Source of the DNA: Leucobacter sp042726155
GTDB lineage: Bacteria; Actinomycetota; Actinomycetes; Actinomycetales; Microbacteriaceae
NCBI RefSeq assembly: GCF_042726155.1
Contig: NZ_JBHXHV010000001.1
Coordinates: 248,001-312,000 of the forward strand
Direction of reading: 5' to 3'
Length of the DNA stretch: 64,000 nt
Positions 1-7,723 of the stretch are shown here, piece after piece. The notes beneath the pieces were generated by a model, which ran no database searches, had not been told where the DNA came from, and saw only the letters and a list, made by a program, of their open reading frames with translations. Made by a program: the position numbers and the translations under genes. The stretch's first letter is position 1. The number at the start of each line of letters is the position of its first letter.

Positions 1-181
1 CGATCGTATGTGTCTACGGCGGCACCGGGCCAGTAGCTGGGTGACGTAGAACGCGTGAAGTGCTAAGCTATTGAGGTTGTCTGCGTGCGGTGCAATCTGC
101 CCGGCACGAAGGCACGATGTATAAACACCCTCCTGTCACAGAAATCCTGTGGCCGTGAAGTCCGAAGGAGGTGGGTCAATA
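1..181. other. Leader region upstream of rpsF, no gene recognised
   Basis: I see no convincing coding region here; the open frames are short and continue out of frame into rpsF. The last bases hold a strong Shine-Dalgarno sequence (GAAGGAGGTG, about 164-173). A short inverted repeat (CACAG at 137-141, CTGTG at 147-151) lies in the presumed 5' leader. rpsF leaders in many bacteria carry an S6:S18-binding hairpin, but I cannot show that this one does. Confidence 0.4.
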
Positions 182-544
182 ATGCATCCGTACGAACTGA
201 TGGTGATCCTCGATCCGGGTATCGACGAGCGCACTGTAGCCCCCAGCATCGAGAAGTTCCTCGGCGTCATCCGCAACGCGGGCGGCGAAATCGAGAACAC
301 CGATATCTGGGGCAAGCGTCGTCTCGCCTACGAGATCAAGAAGCAGTCAGAAGGCATCTACGTTGTGGTGAACTTCACCGCAACCCACGAGGCCACCGCT
401 GAGCTCGATCGTCAGCTGGGTCTCTCAGAGGCCGTGCTCCGCACCAAGGTGCTGCGCTCCGACGAGCTCATCGCCCAGCGCGCAGCTCAGACGAAGCGCG
501 ACCAGGCCAAGGCCGCTCGCGCAGCCGCGAAGGTCGGCGCGTAG
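182..544 (+). CDS. rpsF: 30S ribosomal protein S6
   Basis: Protein of 120 residues that begins MHPYELMVILDPG and carries the S6 pattern through ENTDIWGKRRLAYEIKKQSEG. S6 pairs with S18 in the platform of the small ribosomal subunit and binds 16S rRNA. The open frame extends 11 codons upstream, but the ATG at 182 is preceded at correct spacing by GAAGGAGGTG, so this start is preferred. It is the first gene of the conserved rpsF-ssb-rpsR-rplI block, and only three bases separate it from ssb. The Ala/Lys-rich C-terminus (about residues 100-120) is the usual basic tail of actinobacterial S6. Confidence 0.97.
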   Translation: MHPYELMVILDPGIDERTVAPSIEKFLGVIRNAGGEIENTDIWGKRRLAYEIKKQSEGIYVVVNFTATHEATAELDRQLGLSEAVLRTKVLRSDELIAQRAAQTKRDQAKAARAAAKVGA

Positions 545-547
545 CTC

Positions 548-1108
548 ATGGCCGGTGAGCCGCTGATCACAGTCGTCGGGAACCTCGTTGCCGACCCGGA
601 GCCGCGCGTCAGCCAGGCGGGAAAGTCGTGGGTGACCTTCCGGATCGCCTCGACCCCTCGCGTGCGTGACCGTCAGTCGGGTGACTGGTCGGACGGCGAA
701 CCGTTGTGGCTCGGTTGCCGCGCGTACGGAGAGTACGCCGACAACATCGCCGCATCGCTCACGAAGGGCATGCGCGTCATCGTGCAGGGCCGTCTCACCC
801 AGCGCAGCTACACCGACAACCAGGGGCAGCAGCGCACCTCACTCGACCTTGAGGTCGAAGAGGTTGGGCCGTCGCTCCGCTTCGCCACTGCACAGGTCGC
901 TCGCGGCCAGGCACGTGGCCAGGTCGGTGGCTTTGGTGGCGGCAACGCCGGAGGCAATCAGCCCGCTGGTCAGAGCAGCTGGGGTCAGCCCGCAGCCGCT
1001 CCGCAGCAGTCGCAGACGCAATCGCAAGACAACCCCTGGACCAATTCGGGCCAGGGTGAGTCAGGCGGCGGCTTCGGCGGCGGTTTCGACGACGAGCAAC
1101 CCTTCTAA
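548..1108 (+). CDS. ssb: Single-stranded DNA-binding protein
   Basis: Protein of 186 residues. The N-terminal half (about 1-112) is an OB fold that binds single-stranded DNA in replication, repair and recombination (start MAGEPLITVVGNLVADPEPR). A Gly/Gln-rich flexible linker follows, and the protein ends DDEQPF, the acidic tip through which SSB recruits partner proteins. Its place between rpsF and rpsR is the classic arrangement, and the short gaps imply cotranscription. The domain order and tip match the housekeeping SSB. Confidence 0.96.
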   Translation: MAGEPLITVVGNLVADPEPRVSQAGKSWVTFRIASTPRVRDRQSGDWSDGEPLWLGCRAYGEYADNIAASLTKGMRVIVQGRLTQRSYTDNQGQQRTSLDLEVEEVGPSLRFATAQVARGQARGQVGGFGGGNAGGNQPAGQSSWGQPAAAPQQSQTQSQDNPWTNSGQGESGGGFGGGFDDEQPF

Positions 1109-1156
1109 ACTTCTTGATCCGGCCCAGCCGGAACGCATCACGAAAAAGGACCAATT

Positions 1157-1417
1157 ATGGCAGGCAAGTCCAGCGGCACAGCCCGCAAGCCGGGTCGCGG
1201 TAAGAACGCCAAGACCCTCGCACCCGCGAAGAAGCAGACCGTCGGCGTCATCGATTACAAAGATGTCGCAACGCTCCGCAAGTTCATCTCCGAGCGTGGA
1301 AAGATCCGCGCCCGTCGTATCACCGGTGTATCCGTTCAGGAGCAGCGACTCATCGCGAAGGCCGTGAAGAACGCCCGCGAGATGGCTCTCCTCCCCTACG
1401 CCGGTTCCGGCCGGTAA
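1157..1417 (+). CDS. rpsR: 30S ribosomal protein S18
   Basis: Protein of 86 residues with the S18 core VGVIDYKDVATLRKFISERG and the following RARRITGVSVQEQR segment; it partners S6 on the small subunit. The N-terminus is basic and lacks the CXXC-type zinc-binding cysteines found in some S18 copies (no cysteine is visible), so this is the zinc-independent form. It lies 48 bases after ssb and 12 bases before rplI, with an AAAAGGA Shine-Dalgarno upstream of the ATG. Confidence 0.96.
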   Translation: MAGKSSGTARKPGRGKNAKTLAPAKKQTVGVIDYKDVATLRKFISERGKIRARRITGVSVQEQRLIAKAVKNAREMALLPYAGSGR

Positions 1418-1429
1418 GGAGTAGAGCAC

Positions 1430-1879
1430 ATGTCTAAGGTAATTCTCACGAACGAGGTCCAGGGCCTCGGTTCCGCCGGCGACGTCGTTGACGTTAAGAC
1501 CGGTTACGCTCGCAACTTCCTCGTGCCCCAGGGCTACGCGGTGCACTGGACCCGCGGTGGCGAGGCTCAGGTTGCTCAGCTCCGCGCTGCGCGCGATGCT
1601 CGCGCGCTCGCATCGGTTGAAGACGCTCAGGCGTTGAAGGCCAAGCTGCAGGAGGGCAAGATTCGCCTCCTGACCAAGACTGGCAACGGTGGTCGTCTCT
1701 TCGGCTCGGTCAAGCCGGCTGCGGTTGCAGCTGCGGTGTCCGAAGCCGGGCTCGGCGAAATCGACAAGCGCAAGATCACGCTCCCCGCGATCAAGACCAC
1801 GGGCGAGTACCAGGCGATCGTCCACCTCCACGAGGGTGTCGACGCCAAGGTGACGCTGCAGGTAATTTCGCAGCGCTAA
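1430..1879 (+). CDS. rplI: 50S ribosomal protein L9
   Basis: Protein of 149 residues, the normal L9 length. It starts MSKVILTNEVQGLGSAGDVV and continues through GYARNFLVPQGYAV, the L9 N-terminal domain signature; a long connecting helix and a C-terminal domain follow. L9 binds 23S rRNA near the L1 stalk and helps maintain reading frame. AAGGAG precedes the ATG. It is the last gene before a strong intrinsic terminator, so the rpsF transcription unit probably ends here. Confidence 0.96.
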   Translation: MSKVILTNEVQGLGSAGDVVDVKTGYARNFLVPQGYAVHWTRGGEAQVAQLRAARDARALASVEDAQALKAKLQEGKIRLLTKTGNGGRLFGSVKPAAVAAAVSEAGLGEIDKRKITLPAIKTTGEYQAIVHLHEGVDAKVTLQVISQR

Positions 1880-1893
1880 GCTTCGCGCTCGCT

Positions 1894-1947
1894 GACGGCG
1901 GGACGCTGATCCGGTTTCCGGGTCAGGGTCCCGCCGTCTGTGTTTTT
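1894..1947 (+). terminator. Intrinsic terminator after rplI
   Basis: Perfect 11-base arms (1894-1904 and 1928-1938, GACGGCGGGAC with GTCCCGCCGTC) enclose a second stem (CTGATCCGG with CCGGGTCAG, one G-U pair) and a three-base loop. A T-rich tract TGTGTTTTT follows at 1939-1947. It starts 15 bases after the rplI stop and is a textbook rho-independent terminator. Confidence 0.92.
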
Positions 1948-1998
1948 CCCCGCGTCTCAGGCGACAACACGCTGAACAACCCGTGAACGGGCGTTTCG

Positions 1999-2238
1999 TT
2001 ATCAACTGGAAAATCGCTACAGGGCGGGCTTCGTAGCACGCAAGTTCTCCACATGTCGGGCGTTTCACGAAGCCTCAATCTGTACCTGAGACTTGAACAA
2101 CTTTCTACCTGTGGAAAACTAAAATCCCTGTTCAAGCGCTACAAAAAGTACTCGTTACGAAATTCATCCACACGTTGTCCCCAAGGGTGTGAACAACATG
2201 TGGCGCAAAGCGGCGAGTTATCCCCCGAGTTATCCACA
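1999..2238. promoter_or_regulatory. Cluster of DnaA-box-like 9-mers upstream of dnaB (possible origin or DnaA-controlled promoter)
   Basis: The gap between rplI and dnaB (1880-2362) is gene-free. It holds one exact TTATCCACA box at 2230-2238 and several near matches: TTCTCCACA 2045-2053, TTTTCCACA on the minus strand 2110-2118, TCATCCACA 2164-2172, TTGTCCCCA 2175-2183, TTGTTCACA on the minus strand 2188-2196, TTATCCCCC 2218-2226 and a weak TTATCAACT 1999-2007. A stretch at about 2115-2165 is clearly more A+T-rich than its surroundings. Multiple DnaA boxes beside an A+T-rich segment is the make-up of a bacterial replication origin, but dnaA and dnaN are not in this window, so a DnaA-responsive or titrating region is equally possible. 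Confidence 0.55.
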
Positions 2239-2362
2239 GGCACCGACGGTTGGGCACAGTCTTCGTTTGGAGTCCTGTCGCCGGACGCTTACCGTGAATG
2301 TCTGGGGTCGGGTGTCTGATCGATCAGTAACCGAATCCACTGCAGTGAGAGGAAGTCTTCGC

Positions 2363-3736
2363 GTGTCAATCGCACACCTGGGAATCCCGGATCCGTTCCT
2401 CGAGGACAACTCCCGTGGACACGAGCGCACGCCACCGTACGACCTGTTGGCGGAGCAGAGCGCACTCGGTGGCATGCTGCTCTCCAAAGACGCCGTAGCG
2501 GACGTCACCGGGCTGCTCAAGGGCCCCGACCTGTACGTGCCGAAGCACGAGGTCATCTACGAGGCCGTGCTGTCGCTGTACTCGCGCGGCGAACCGACCG
2601 ACGTCATCACGGTGACCGACGAGCTCACCAAGAGCGGCGAGCTGCAGCGTGCCGGCGGTACCGAATACCTGCACACTCTGACGAGCATTGTGCCTACCGC
2701 AGCGAACGCGAGCTTCTACGCAGAGATTGTGGCGGAGAAGGCCCTGCTGCGCCGTCTCGTCGAGGCTGGGACGCGCATCGTGCAGATGGGGTACGCCGGC
2801 GAGGGCGAGGCGATCGACCTCGTGAATGTCGCTCAGTCCGAGATCTACGGTGTCACGGGCGAAAGCCAGGGCGAAGACTACGTCCCACTGCACCTCGCAG
2901 TCGATGCGGCCCTTGAAGAGATCAATAAGGCCAATAGCGCGACGGGCGGCATGCTCGGCGTGCCCACCGGATTTAGCGAGTTGGACGCAATGACCAACGG
3001 TTTCGCTGGCGGCCAGATGATCATCATTGCTGCGCGACCGGCAATGGGTAAGTCGACTCTCGCGATGGACGTCGCGCGCAACGCCTCCGTGCACGCGAAC
3101 GCGCCGACGGTCTTCTTCTCGCTCGAAATGGGGCGTGCCGAGATTGCCATGCGTCTTCTCGCTGCGGAGGCGAGTATCCCCATGCAGACGCTCCGCAAGG
3201 GGGCACTCGATAACCGTGACTTCCAGAAGCTTGCGGCGACGCAGGCGCGCGTTGCAGAGGCTCCGCTCTACATTGACGACAGCCCGAACCTGACCCTCGT
3301 TGAGATCCGAGCAAAGTGCCGCCGCCTGAAGCAGCAGCACGGCCTGCGCATGGTGGTCATCGACTACCTGCAGCTGCTCTCGAGCGGTAAGAAGTCGGAG
3401 AGCCGCCAGCAAGAGGTCTCGGAGTTCTCACGCGCGCTCAAGCTGCTCTCGAAAGAGCTGGACGTGCCGGTGATCGCGCTTTCGCAGCTCAACCGTGCCT
3501 CCGAGCAGCGCGCGGACAAGATGCCCGCGATCAGCGACCTCCGTGAATCGGGCTCGCTCGAGCAAGACGCTGACATGGTGATCCTGCTGCACCGCGAGGC
3601 CGTGGGTGATCGCGACAGCCCGCGCGCTGGCGAGGCCGACTTCATTCTCGCCAAGCAGCGCAACGGACCGACGGGAACCGTCACCGTCGCGTTCCAGGGC
3701 CACTACTCGCGCTTCCAAGATATGCCCCAGGTGTAG
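2363..3736 (+). CDS. dnaB: Replicative DNA helicase DnaB
   Basis: The N-terminal domain starts MSIAHLGIPDPFLEDN and contains PPYDLLAEQSALGGMLLS. A RecA-like motor follows with Walker A RPAMGKST near residue 225, Walker B VVIDYLQLL, and the DnaB motif ISDLRESGSLEQDADMVI. The hexamer unwinds DNA ahead of the replisome. I chose the GTG at 2363 (457 residues, the usual DnaB length), preceded by GAGAGGAAG. The open frame runs 58 codons further upstream into the DnaA-box region, but that extension resembles no DnaB N-terminus. No intein is present. Confidence 0.96.
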   Translation: MSIAHLGIPDPFLEDNSRGHERTPPYDLLAEQSALGGMLLSKDAVADVTGLLKGPDLYVPKHEVIYEAVLSLYSRGEPTDVITVTDELTKSGELQRAGGTEYLHTLTSIVPTAANASFYAEIVAEKALLRRLVEAGTRIVQMGYAGEGEAIDLVNVAQSEIYGVTGESQGEDYVPLHLAVDAALEEINKANSATGGMLGVPTGFSELDAMTNGFAGGQMIIIAARPAMGKSTLAMDVARNASVHANAPTVFFSLEMGRAEIAMRLLAAEASIPMQTLRKGALDNRDFQKLAATQARVAEAPLYIDDSPNLTLVEIRAKCRRLKQQHGLRMVVIDYLQLLSSGKKSESRQQEVSEFSRALKLLSKELDVPVIALSQLNRASEQRADKMPAISDLRESGSLEQDADMVILLHREAVGDRDSPRAGEADFILAKQRNGPTGTVTVAFQGHYSRFQDMPQV

Positions 3737-3846
3737 CACACCACTGCGGCGAGGGTGAGCCACGTCGTCTGTCTTCGGCCCCCGCCAACGGGATTCTCCC
3801 CGGGAGCCCGGGGGTACACTGGAGGGTGACGGAGAAAAGGGGTGTC

Positions 3847-4425
3847 ATGGCTGCTGCAGTTCATACGACTGCGGGATCGTCGACTTCTGAGACCTCGGTT
3901 TCCCGACCTGTGAAGCTCATTCGCGTCGCCGTGCTGATGCTCGCTGGCTTTGCAATCGCGTTCTCCGCCCCGATGCACGAGCAGCTCGGTTTCGACACCG
4001 CGATTGCTGCAATCGCCATCGCGGCAATCGGCGTTGCCCATCTCGTCGAGTGGTTCACGCTGCGCGCTACCGGCGGTAACCCAGTGCCGCTGCTGCTCGG
4101 CGTCGTTTCGATCGCAGCAGCCATCGGTATCGTCTTTTCCGGCTCGGTCATCGCCTTCGCGATGCTGGTCGCCGGGTGGGCGCTCGTGTGCGCGCTGCTC
4201 GAATTCGTGGGCTCGACGGTGCGACCAGGAAGCAGGCAAGACGCCATCTTCCTCGGTGCGATCGGGATGCTGCTCGCGCTGCTCGTAGTGCTGGTACGCG
4301 AAGACGGCGTCGCCGTCATCGGGTTCCTCGGAGCCTACGCAGTGCTCGCTGGGGTGTTCCTCGGCATCTCGGCCTTCGATACCCGCCGCCCGCACGCACC
4401 GCGCGATGCCGCCGCCACCCGCTAA
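3847..4425 (+). CDS. Small multi-pass membrane protein, function unknown
   Basis: Protein of about 192 residues with a polar N-terminal tail and roughly six hydrophobic segments (for example VAVLMLAGFAIAFSA, LLLGVVSIAAAIGIVF and AIGMLLALLVVLV), so an integral membrane protein resembling DUF308/HdeD-like proteins in topology. No catalytic motif is visible. The ATG at 3847 follows GGAGAAAAGG; an in-frame GTG at 3826 lies just after a TACACT -10-like box (3815-3820) and could serve a near-leaderless transcript. It is followed closely by another small membrane protein, probably in one unit. Function is not recognised. Confidence 0.75.
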   Translation: MAAAVHTTAGSSTSETSVSRPVKLIRVAVLMLAGFAIAFSAPMHEQLGFDTAIAAIAIAAIGVAHLVEWFTLRATGGNPVPLLLGVVSIAAAIGIVFSGSVIAFAMLVAGWALVCALLEFVGSTVRPGSRQDAIFLGAIGMLLALLVVLVREDGVAVIGFLGAYAVLAGVFLGISAFDTRRPHAPRDAAATR

Positions 4426-4456
4426 TCCAGCTTCGATTTCTTCCGGAAAGCAGACG

Positions 4457-4747
4457 ATGACTCAGTCCCCCGAGCCCGCCAATCAGGATCCCGTGACCCC
4501 GTCGCGACGTGACCGCCTGAAGCCGCTCGAACTCATCGGCTTCTCTCTCATTCTTGGCCTGTTCGCGGGTATCGTCGTGCTGCTCACGACGCGCGAGATC
4601 ATGCTCGGGCTCGTGTTCCTGGGTGTCGGCTTCATCGTGTCGATCATGATGGTCGCACTCGTGGGCTTGGGCGGTAAGCCCAGCCAGGAAGACCTCGACG
4701 CGCGCAAAGATCTGCAGCAGCCCGACGACAAGCCCACCTGGCACTAA
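4457..4747 (+). CDS. Small membrane protein with two hydrophobic segments
   Basis: Protein of 96 residues: a Pro/Arg-rich cytosolic head, then two hydrophobic segments (ELIGFSLILGLFAGIVVLLT and LGLVFLGVGFIVSIMMVALV), then an acidic/polar tail. The open frame starts earlier (4406) and would overlap the preceding gene, but the ATG at 4457 has GGAAAG in front and no overlap, so I prefer it. It sits 31 bases after the previous membrane protein gene and ends before a perfect hairpin. No known function is recognised. Confidence 0.75.
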   Translation: MTQSPEPANQDPVTPSRRDRLKPLELIGFSLILGLFAGIVVLLTTREIMLGLVFLGVGFIVSIMMVALVGLGGKPSQEDLDARKDLQQPDDKPTWH

Positions 4748-4761
4748 CCGCTAGCGAGCGT

Positions 4762-4795
4762 CAGCGGCGGGTAGGCAATCGCCTACCCGCCGCTG
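4762..4795. terminator. Perfect hairpin between convergent genes
   Basis: Arms of 15 bases (4762-4776 and 4781-4795) are perfectly complementary around an AATC loop. The hairpin lies between the stop of the small membrane protein gene and the stop of purB on the other strand, the expected place for a bidirectional terminator. No long T tract follows on either strand. Confidence 0.75.
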
Positions 4796-4826
4796 TGCTG
4801 CGTAACGCTGTGCTGAGACCTCTCGC

Positions 4827-6212
4827 CTAGCGCTGCAGAAAATCGACGAGGCGCACGGCGTCGCCGATGTACGTCGCCGGAGTGAGTGCGAGCAAGCGCT
4901 GCTTGGCAGCGTCGCCAATCTCGAGCCCCTGCACGAATTCGACGAGGTCAGCCTGGCCGATACGGCGGCCGCGTGTGAGCTCCTTGAGGGCCGCGTACGG
5001 GTCGCTGATTGTTGAACGTCCGGCAGTCACCTCTGCACGAATCACCGTCTGAATGGCCTCACCAAGCACCTCCCAGTTCGCGTCGAGATCGGCCGCGAGT
5101 GCCTCGGGGGCGGCGTCGATCTGACCGAGTCCCTTGATGATGTTATCGAGAGCGAGCACCGAGTGGCCGAGACCGACGCCGATATTGCGCTGCGCCGACG
5201 AATCGGTGAGGTCGCGCTGCCAGCGGCTGGTGACGAGGGTCGCCGCGAGCGAATCGAGGATCGCGTTCGACAGCTCGAGGTTGGCCTCGGCGTTTTCGAA
5301 GCGGATCGGGTTGACCTTGTGCGGCATCGTCGACGAGCCGGTCGCGCCTGCGACGGGGATCTGACGGAAGTACCCGATGGAGATGTAGCTCCAGATATCG
5401 GTCGCGAGGTTGTGCAGAATGCGGTTGGCGTGCGCGATGCGCGTGTACAGCTCGGCCTGCCAGTCGTGTGACTCGATCTGCGTGGTGAGCGGGTTCCAGT
5501 CGAGGCCGAGGCCCTCGACGAACTCCTGCGAGACCTGTGCCCAGTCAGTGTCGGGATCTGCCGCGAGGTGCGCCGCGAACGTGCCAGTGGCGCCCGAGAA
5601 CTTGCCGAGGTACTCGACGTCGTCGATCTGATTCAGCTGGCGCTCGAGGCGGTAGACGAACACCGCGAGTTCTTTGCCGAGCGTCGTCGGCGTCGCGGGC
5701 TGACCGTGCGTGCGGCTCATCATCGGCAGCTCGCGATACTCCTCTGCCTGCCGTGCAATTTCGGCGATGACCTTCTCGAAGCGCGGGCGCCAGACGTCGG
5801 CGACAGCCTGCTGCACGGTCAGCGCGTATGAGAGGTTGTTGATGTCTTCGCTTGTGCAGCAGACGTGGGTGAGTTCAGCGAGATGCGCGAGTCCCTGCGA
5901 TTCGAGGCGGGCACGAACCAGGTACTCGACGGCTTTCACGTCGTGCTGCGTGACGCGCTCAGTCTCGGCGAGCTCGTCGATCTCGGCCTGACCGAAATCA
6001 GCGGCCCAAGCGCGCAGAGACGCGAGCTGCTCGGGCTCGATCGGGCTGCCACCGAGCAGCGAGTGTTCGGTGAGGTAGGCGAGCCACTCGACCTCGACGT
6101 GCACGCGCGCCTTGTTGAGGCCCGCTTCCGAGAGCGTGTTGCCGAGGTCGGCGACCGCGGCGCGGTAACGTCCGTCGAGCGGGCTGATGGGCTGCGTGGG
6201 GAGCGGGGTCAT
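4827..6212 (-). CDS. purB: Adenylosuccinate lyase
   Basis: Protein of 461 residues acting twice in purine synthesis: cleavage of SAICAR to AICAR and of adenylosuccinate to AMP, releasing fumarate. It starts MTPLPTQPISPLDGRYR, the typical N-terminus of the long PurB class, contains MSRTHGQPATPTTLGKE and carries the family signature GSSTMPHKVNPIRFENAEAN. I chose the ATG at 6212, preceded on the minus strand by GAGAGG, over a 16-codon upstream extension. It is a single gene, divergent from a GNAT gene with a hairpin element in the gap. Confidence 0.96.
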   Translation of the reverse strand: MTPLPTQPISPLDGRYRAAVADLGNTLSEAGLNKARVHVEVEWLAYLTEHSLLGGSPIEPEQLASLRAWAADFGQAEIDELAETERVTQHDVKAVEYLVRARLESQGLAHLAELTHVCCTSEDINNLSYALTVQQAVADVWRPRFEKVIAEIARQAEEYRELPMMSRTHGQPATPTTLGKELAVFVYRLERQLNQIDDVEYLGKFSGATGTFAAHLAADPDTDWAQVSQEFVEGLGLDWNPLTTQIESHDWQAELYTRIAHANRILHNLATDIWSYISIGYFRQIPVAGATGSSTMPHKVNPIRFENAEANLELSNAILDSLAATLVTSRWQRDLTDSSAQRNIGVGLGHSVLALDNIIKGLGQIDAAPEALAADLDANWEVLGEAIQTVIRAEVTAGRSTISDPYAALKELTRGRRIGQADLVEFVQGLEIGDAAKQRLLALTPATYIGDAVRLVDFLQR

Positions 6213-6285
6213 GTGAGCCTCTCGGAGATTGGGATCGCGGTCCGTCGTCCATTCTCCCACGCCCTGCGCAGTGGCCCGGGCCTGC

Positions 6286-6351
6286 GTGAGCGATTCGGCT
6301 TCGGTGACATCGCATGCTGTGCTCTGGCCTCACCGAAGCCGGATCTCTCAC
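6286..6351. repeat. Dispersed intergenic hairpin, CTTCGGTGA class (copy 1)
   Basis: Arms 6286-6307 and 6330-6351 pair at 20 of 22 positions, plus one G-U pair, across a 22-base loop. The core is GGCTTCGGTGA with TCACCGAAGCC. Immediately after the right-hand core lies a second, degenerate copy (CTCACGGAGGCC). The element sits between the divergent starts of purB and the GNAT gene, where no terminator is expected. Related copies lie at 24414-24463 and 26592-26639. Confidence 0.8.
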
Positions 6352-6417
6352 GGAGGCCGGGACTTGTCTGACGCCGCTCCTATGCTGAATCGTAGAGAGT
6401 GAAGCGGGAGAACGGGC

Positions 6418-7107
6418 ATGGACTCAAACGAGACACGAGCGTTGGCTGCCGGGCGCCAAACTACTGACTGGACTGAAGACTGGGTAACCGGCTGGGCGGT
6501 GGCCCGCGGGCGGTCGGTCGAGCGAAACGGAGACGCGTGGGGCGTCGAGGTCGGCGATGCGTATCGGGATCGCGAGTACGTGATCGGCTCGCCGTCGGTC
6601 GCCGAGGCAACGCGATTGGTCAGGCTCCTCACCGGACCTCGCGACTGGCTCACCGTGCTGGGGGAGCGCGACCCCGCCGTCGACCGGGCGCTCGCTCCAT
6701 TGCAAGCGATGTCGCGGGTTGAAACGCTCATGGAGATTCGGGATCTCGCGGCTTCGCCGCGCAAGAACACCCATCATCGGGGTCACGGCGTCCAGGACGG
6801 TCAACTCGGTCTCGGCGAAGAGAATGGTGTCGCGGAGGTCACCATCACGATTGACGAAGTGGTGGCCGCCTGTGGCTACGCGGTGGTGAGCGGAGAAGCA
6901 CTGATCCTGGACCGCATTTCGACGGAGCCCCAGTATCAGCGACGCGGGCTCGGCCGGCGCGTGGTCGAAGCGCTGTGCGAGTGGGGGAGCGCCACCGGAG
7001 CCGAGCGCGGGCTGCTGGTCGCCTCGGTCGAGGGCCGCGCGCTCTACCTCACCCTCGGGTGGCGAGACGTCATGCCGGTCGCGGGGTATACCCGTGCTGC
7101 AGCGTAG
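6418..7107 (+). CDS. GNAT-family N-acetyltransferase
   Basis: Protein of 229 residues. The C-terminal part is a GNAT acetyl-CoA-binding fold with motif A visible as EPQYQRRGLGRRVVEAL near residue 170, followed by the beta-bulge and C-terminal LTLGWRDVMPVAGYTRA strand. The first 110 residues or so are an extra N-terminal part that I do not recognise. The substrate cannot be told. The ATG has GGGAG upstream. It is a single gene divergent from purB and followed by a convergent membrane protein gene. Confidence 0.82.
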   Translation: MDSNETRALAAGRQTTDWTEDWVTGWAVARGRSVERNGDAWGVEVGDAYRDREYVIGSPSVAEATRLVRLLTGPRDWLTVLGERDPAVDRALAPLQAMSRVETLMEIRDLAASPRKNTHHRGHGVQDGQLGLGEENGVAEVTITIDEVVAACGYAVVSGEALILDRISTEPQYQRRGLGRRVVEALCEWGSATGAERGLLVASVEGRALYLTLGWRDVMPVAGYTRAAA

Positions 7108-7145
7108 CCAAGAGGAGGGCAATATTCATGCAGCGCGGCGCCCCC

Positions 7146-7562
7146 TCACGCTGTGCGGCGATCCCGCTTCTTCGAGGTGCCGAGTAGCCCGTTCAGCAGG
7201 CCAGACAGAATCGAGAGCACGAGCGCCGCGAGCACACCCCACCAGAACCCCTCGAGGCGCAGACCGAAGCCCGCGAGATCTGACAGCCACGCGACGATGG
7301 CGAGCATGATGCCGTTGATGATGAGTCCGATTAGCCCGAGCGTGAGAACGTACAGCGGGATCGACACGAACCGCACCACGCGACCGAGCGTTCCGTTTAC
7401 GAGGCCAAAGATCATCGCCACCAGCACGAGCGTGAGCAGGTGCCCGTAGTTGTCGTTGTTGATCGGGGCGATCCAGACGCCGTGATCGCCGCTGCCGCCC
7501 ACGATGAGTGTGGTCAGCCATAGGGCAAAGGCGTTCACGAGAACTCGGATGACGGTACGCAT
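7146..7562 (-). CDS. Phage holin family 4-like membrane protein (PF04020 type)
   Basis: Protein of 138 residues with about four hydrophobic segments. It has the pattern of the phage-holin-4 superfamily: an N-terminal LVNAFALWLTTLIV helix, a central VAMIFGLVNGTLGRVVRFVS segment, then LYVLTLGLIGLIINGIMLAI. Despite the family name, these are ordinary chromosomal membrane proteins in actinobacteria and no lysis role follows. The C-terminus is basic (GTSKKRDRRTA). There is no phage gene nearby. Confidence 0.85.
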   Translation of the reverse strand: MRTVIRVLVNAFALWLTTLIVGGSGDHGVWIAPINNDNYGHLLTLVLVAMIFGLVNGTLGRVVRFVSIPLYVLTLGLIGLIINGIMLAIVAWLSDLAGFGLRLEGFWWGVLAALVLSILSGLLNGLLGTSKKRDRRTA

Positions 7563-7723
7563 GGCTCAATTCTCCCACTGGTGGTCCTGCATGTCTCGTG
7601 CACAGCGCCGCGATTGAGCTCCCGCAGAGCGAGTTGTTATCTTTGACTCAAGCTGTGAGCTTTCGGTGGAGAGTGCACGAGAAAGTGTGTCGTCCGCCGC
7701 CGTGTCGAATGGAGCACCCCGAC

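Noticed and set aside
1061..2068. 335-codon open frame on the minus strand over rpsR and rplI
   Set aside because: It overlaps two certain ribosomal protein genes and the rplI terminator and resembles nothing known.
2189..2362. Possible 58-codon N-terminal extension of dnaB
   Set aside because: It covers the DnaA-box region, has no ribosome site and does not look like a DnaB N-terminus.
7146..7562. Holin-family gene as sign of a prophage
   Set aside because: This family is a widespread chromosomal membrane protein; no integrase, capsid, portal or lysin gene is near.
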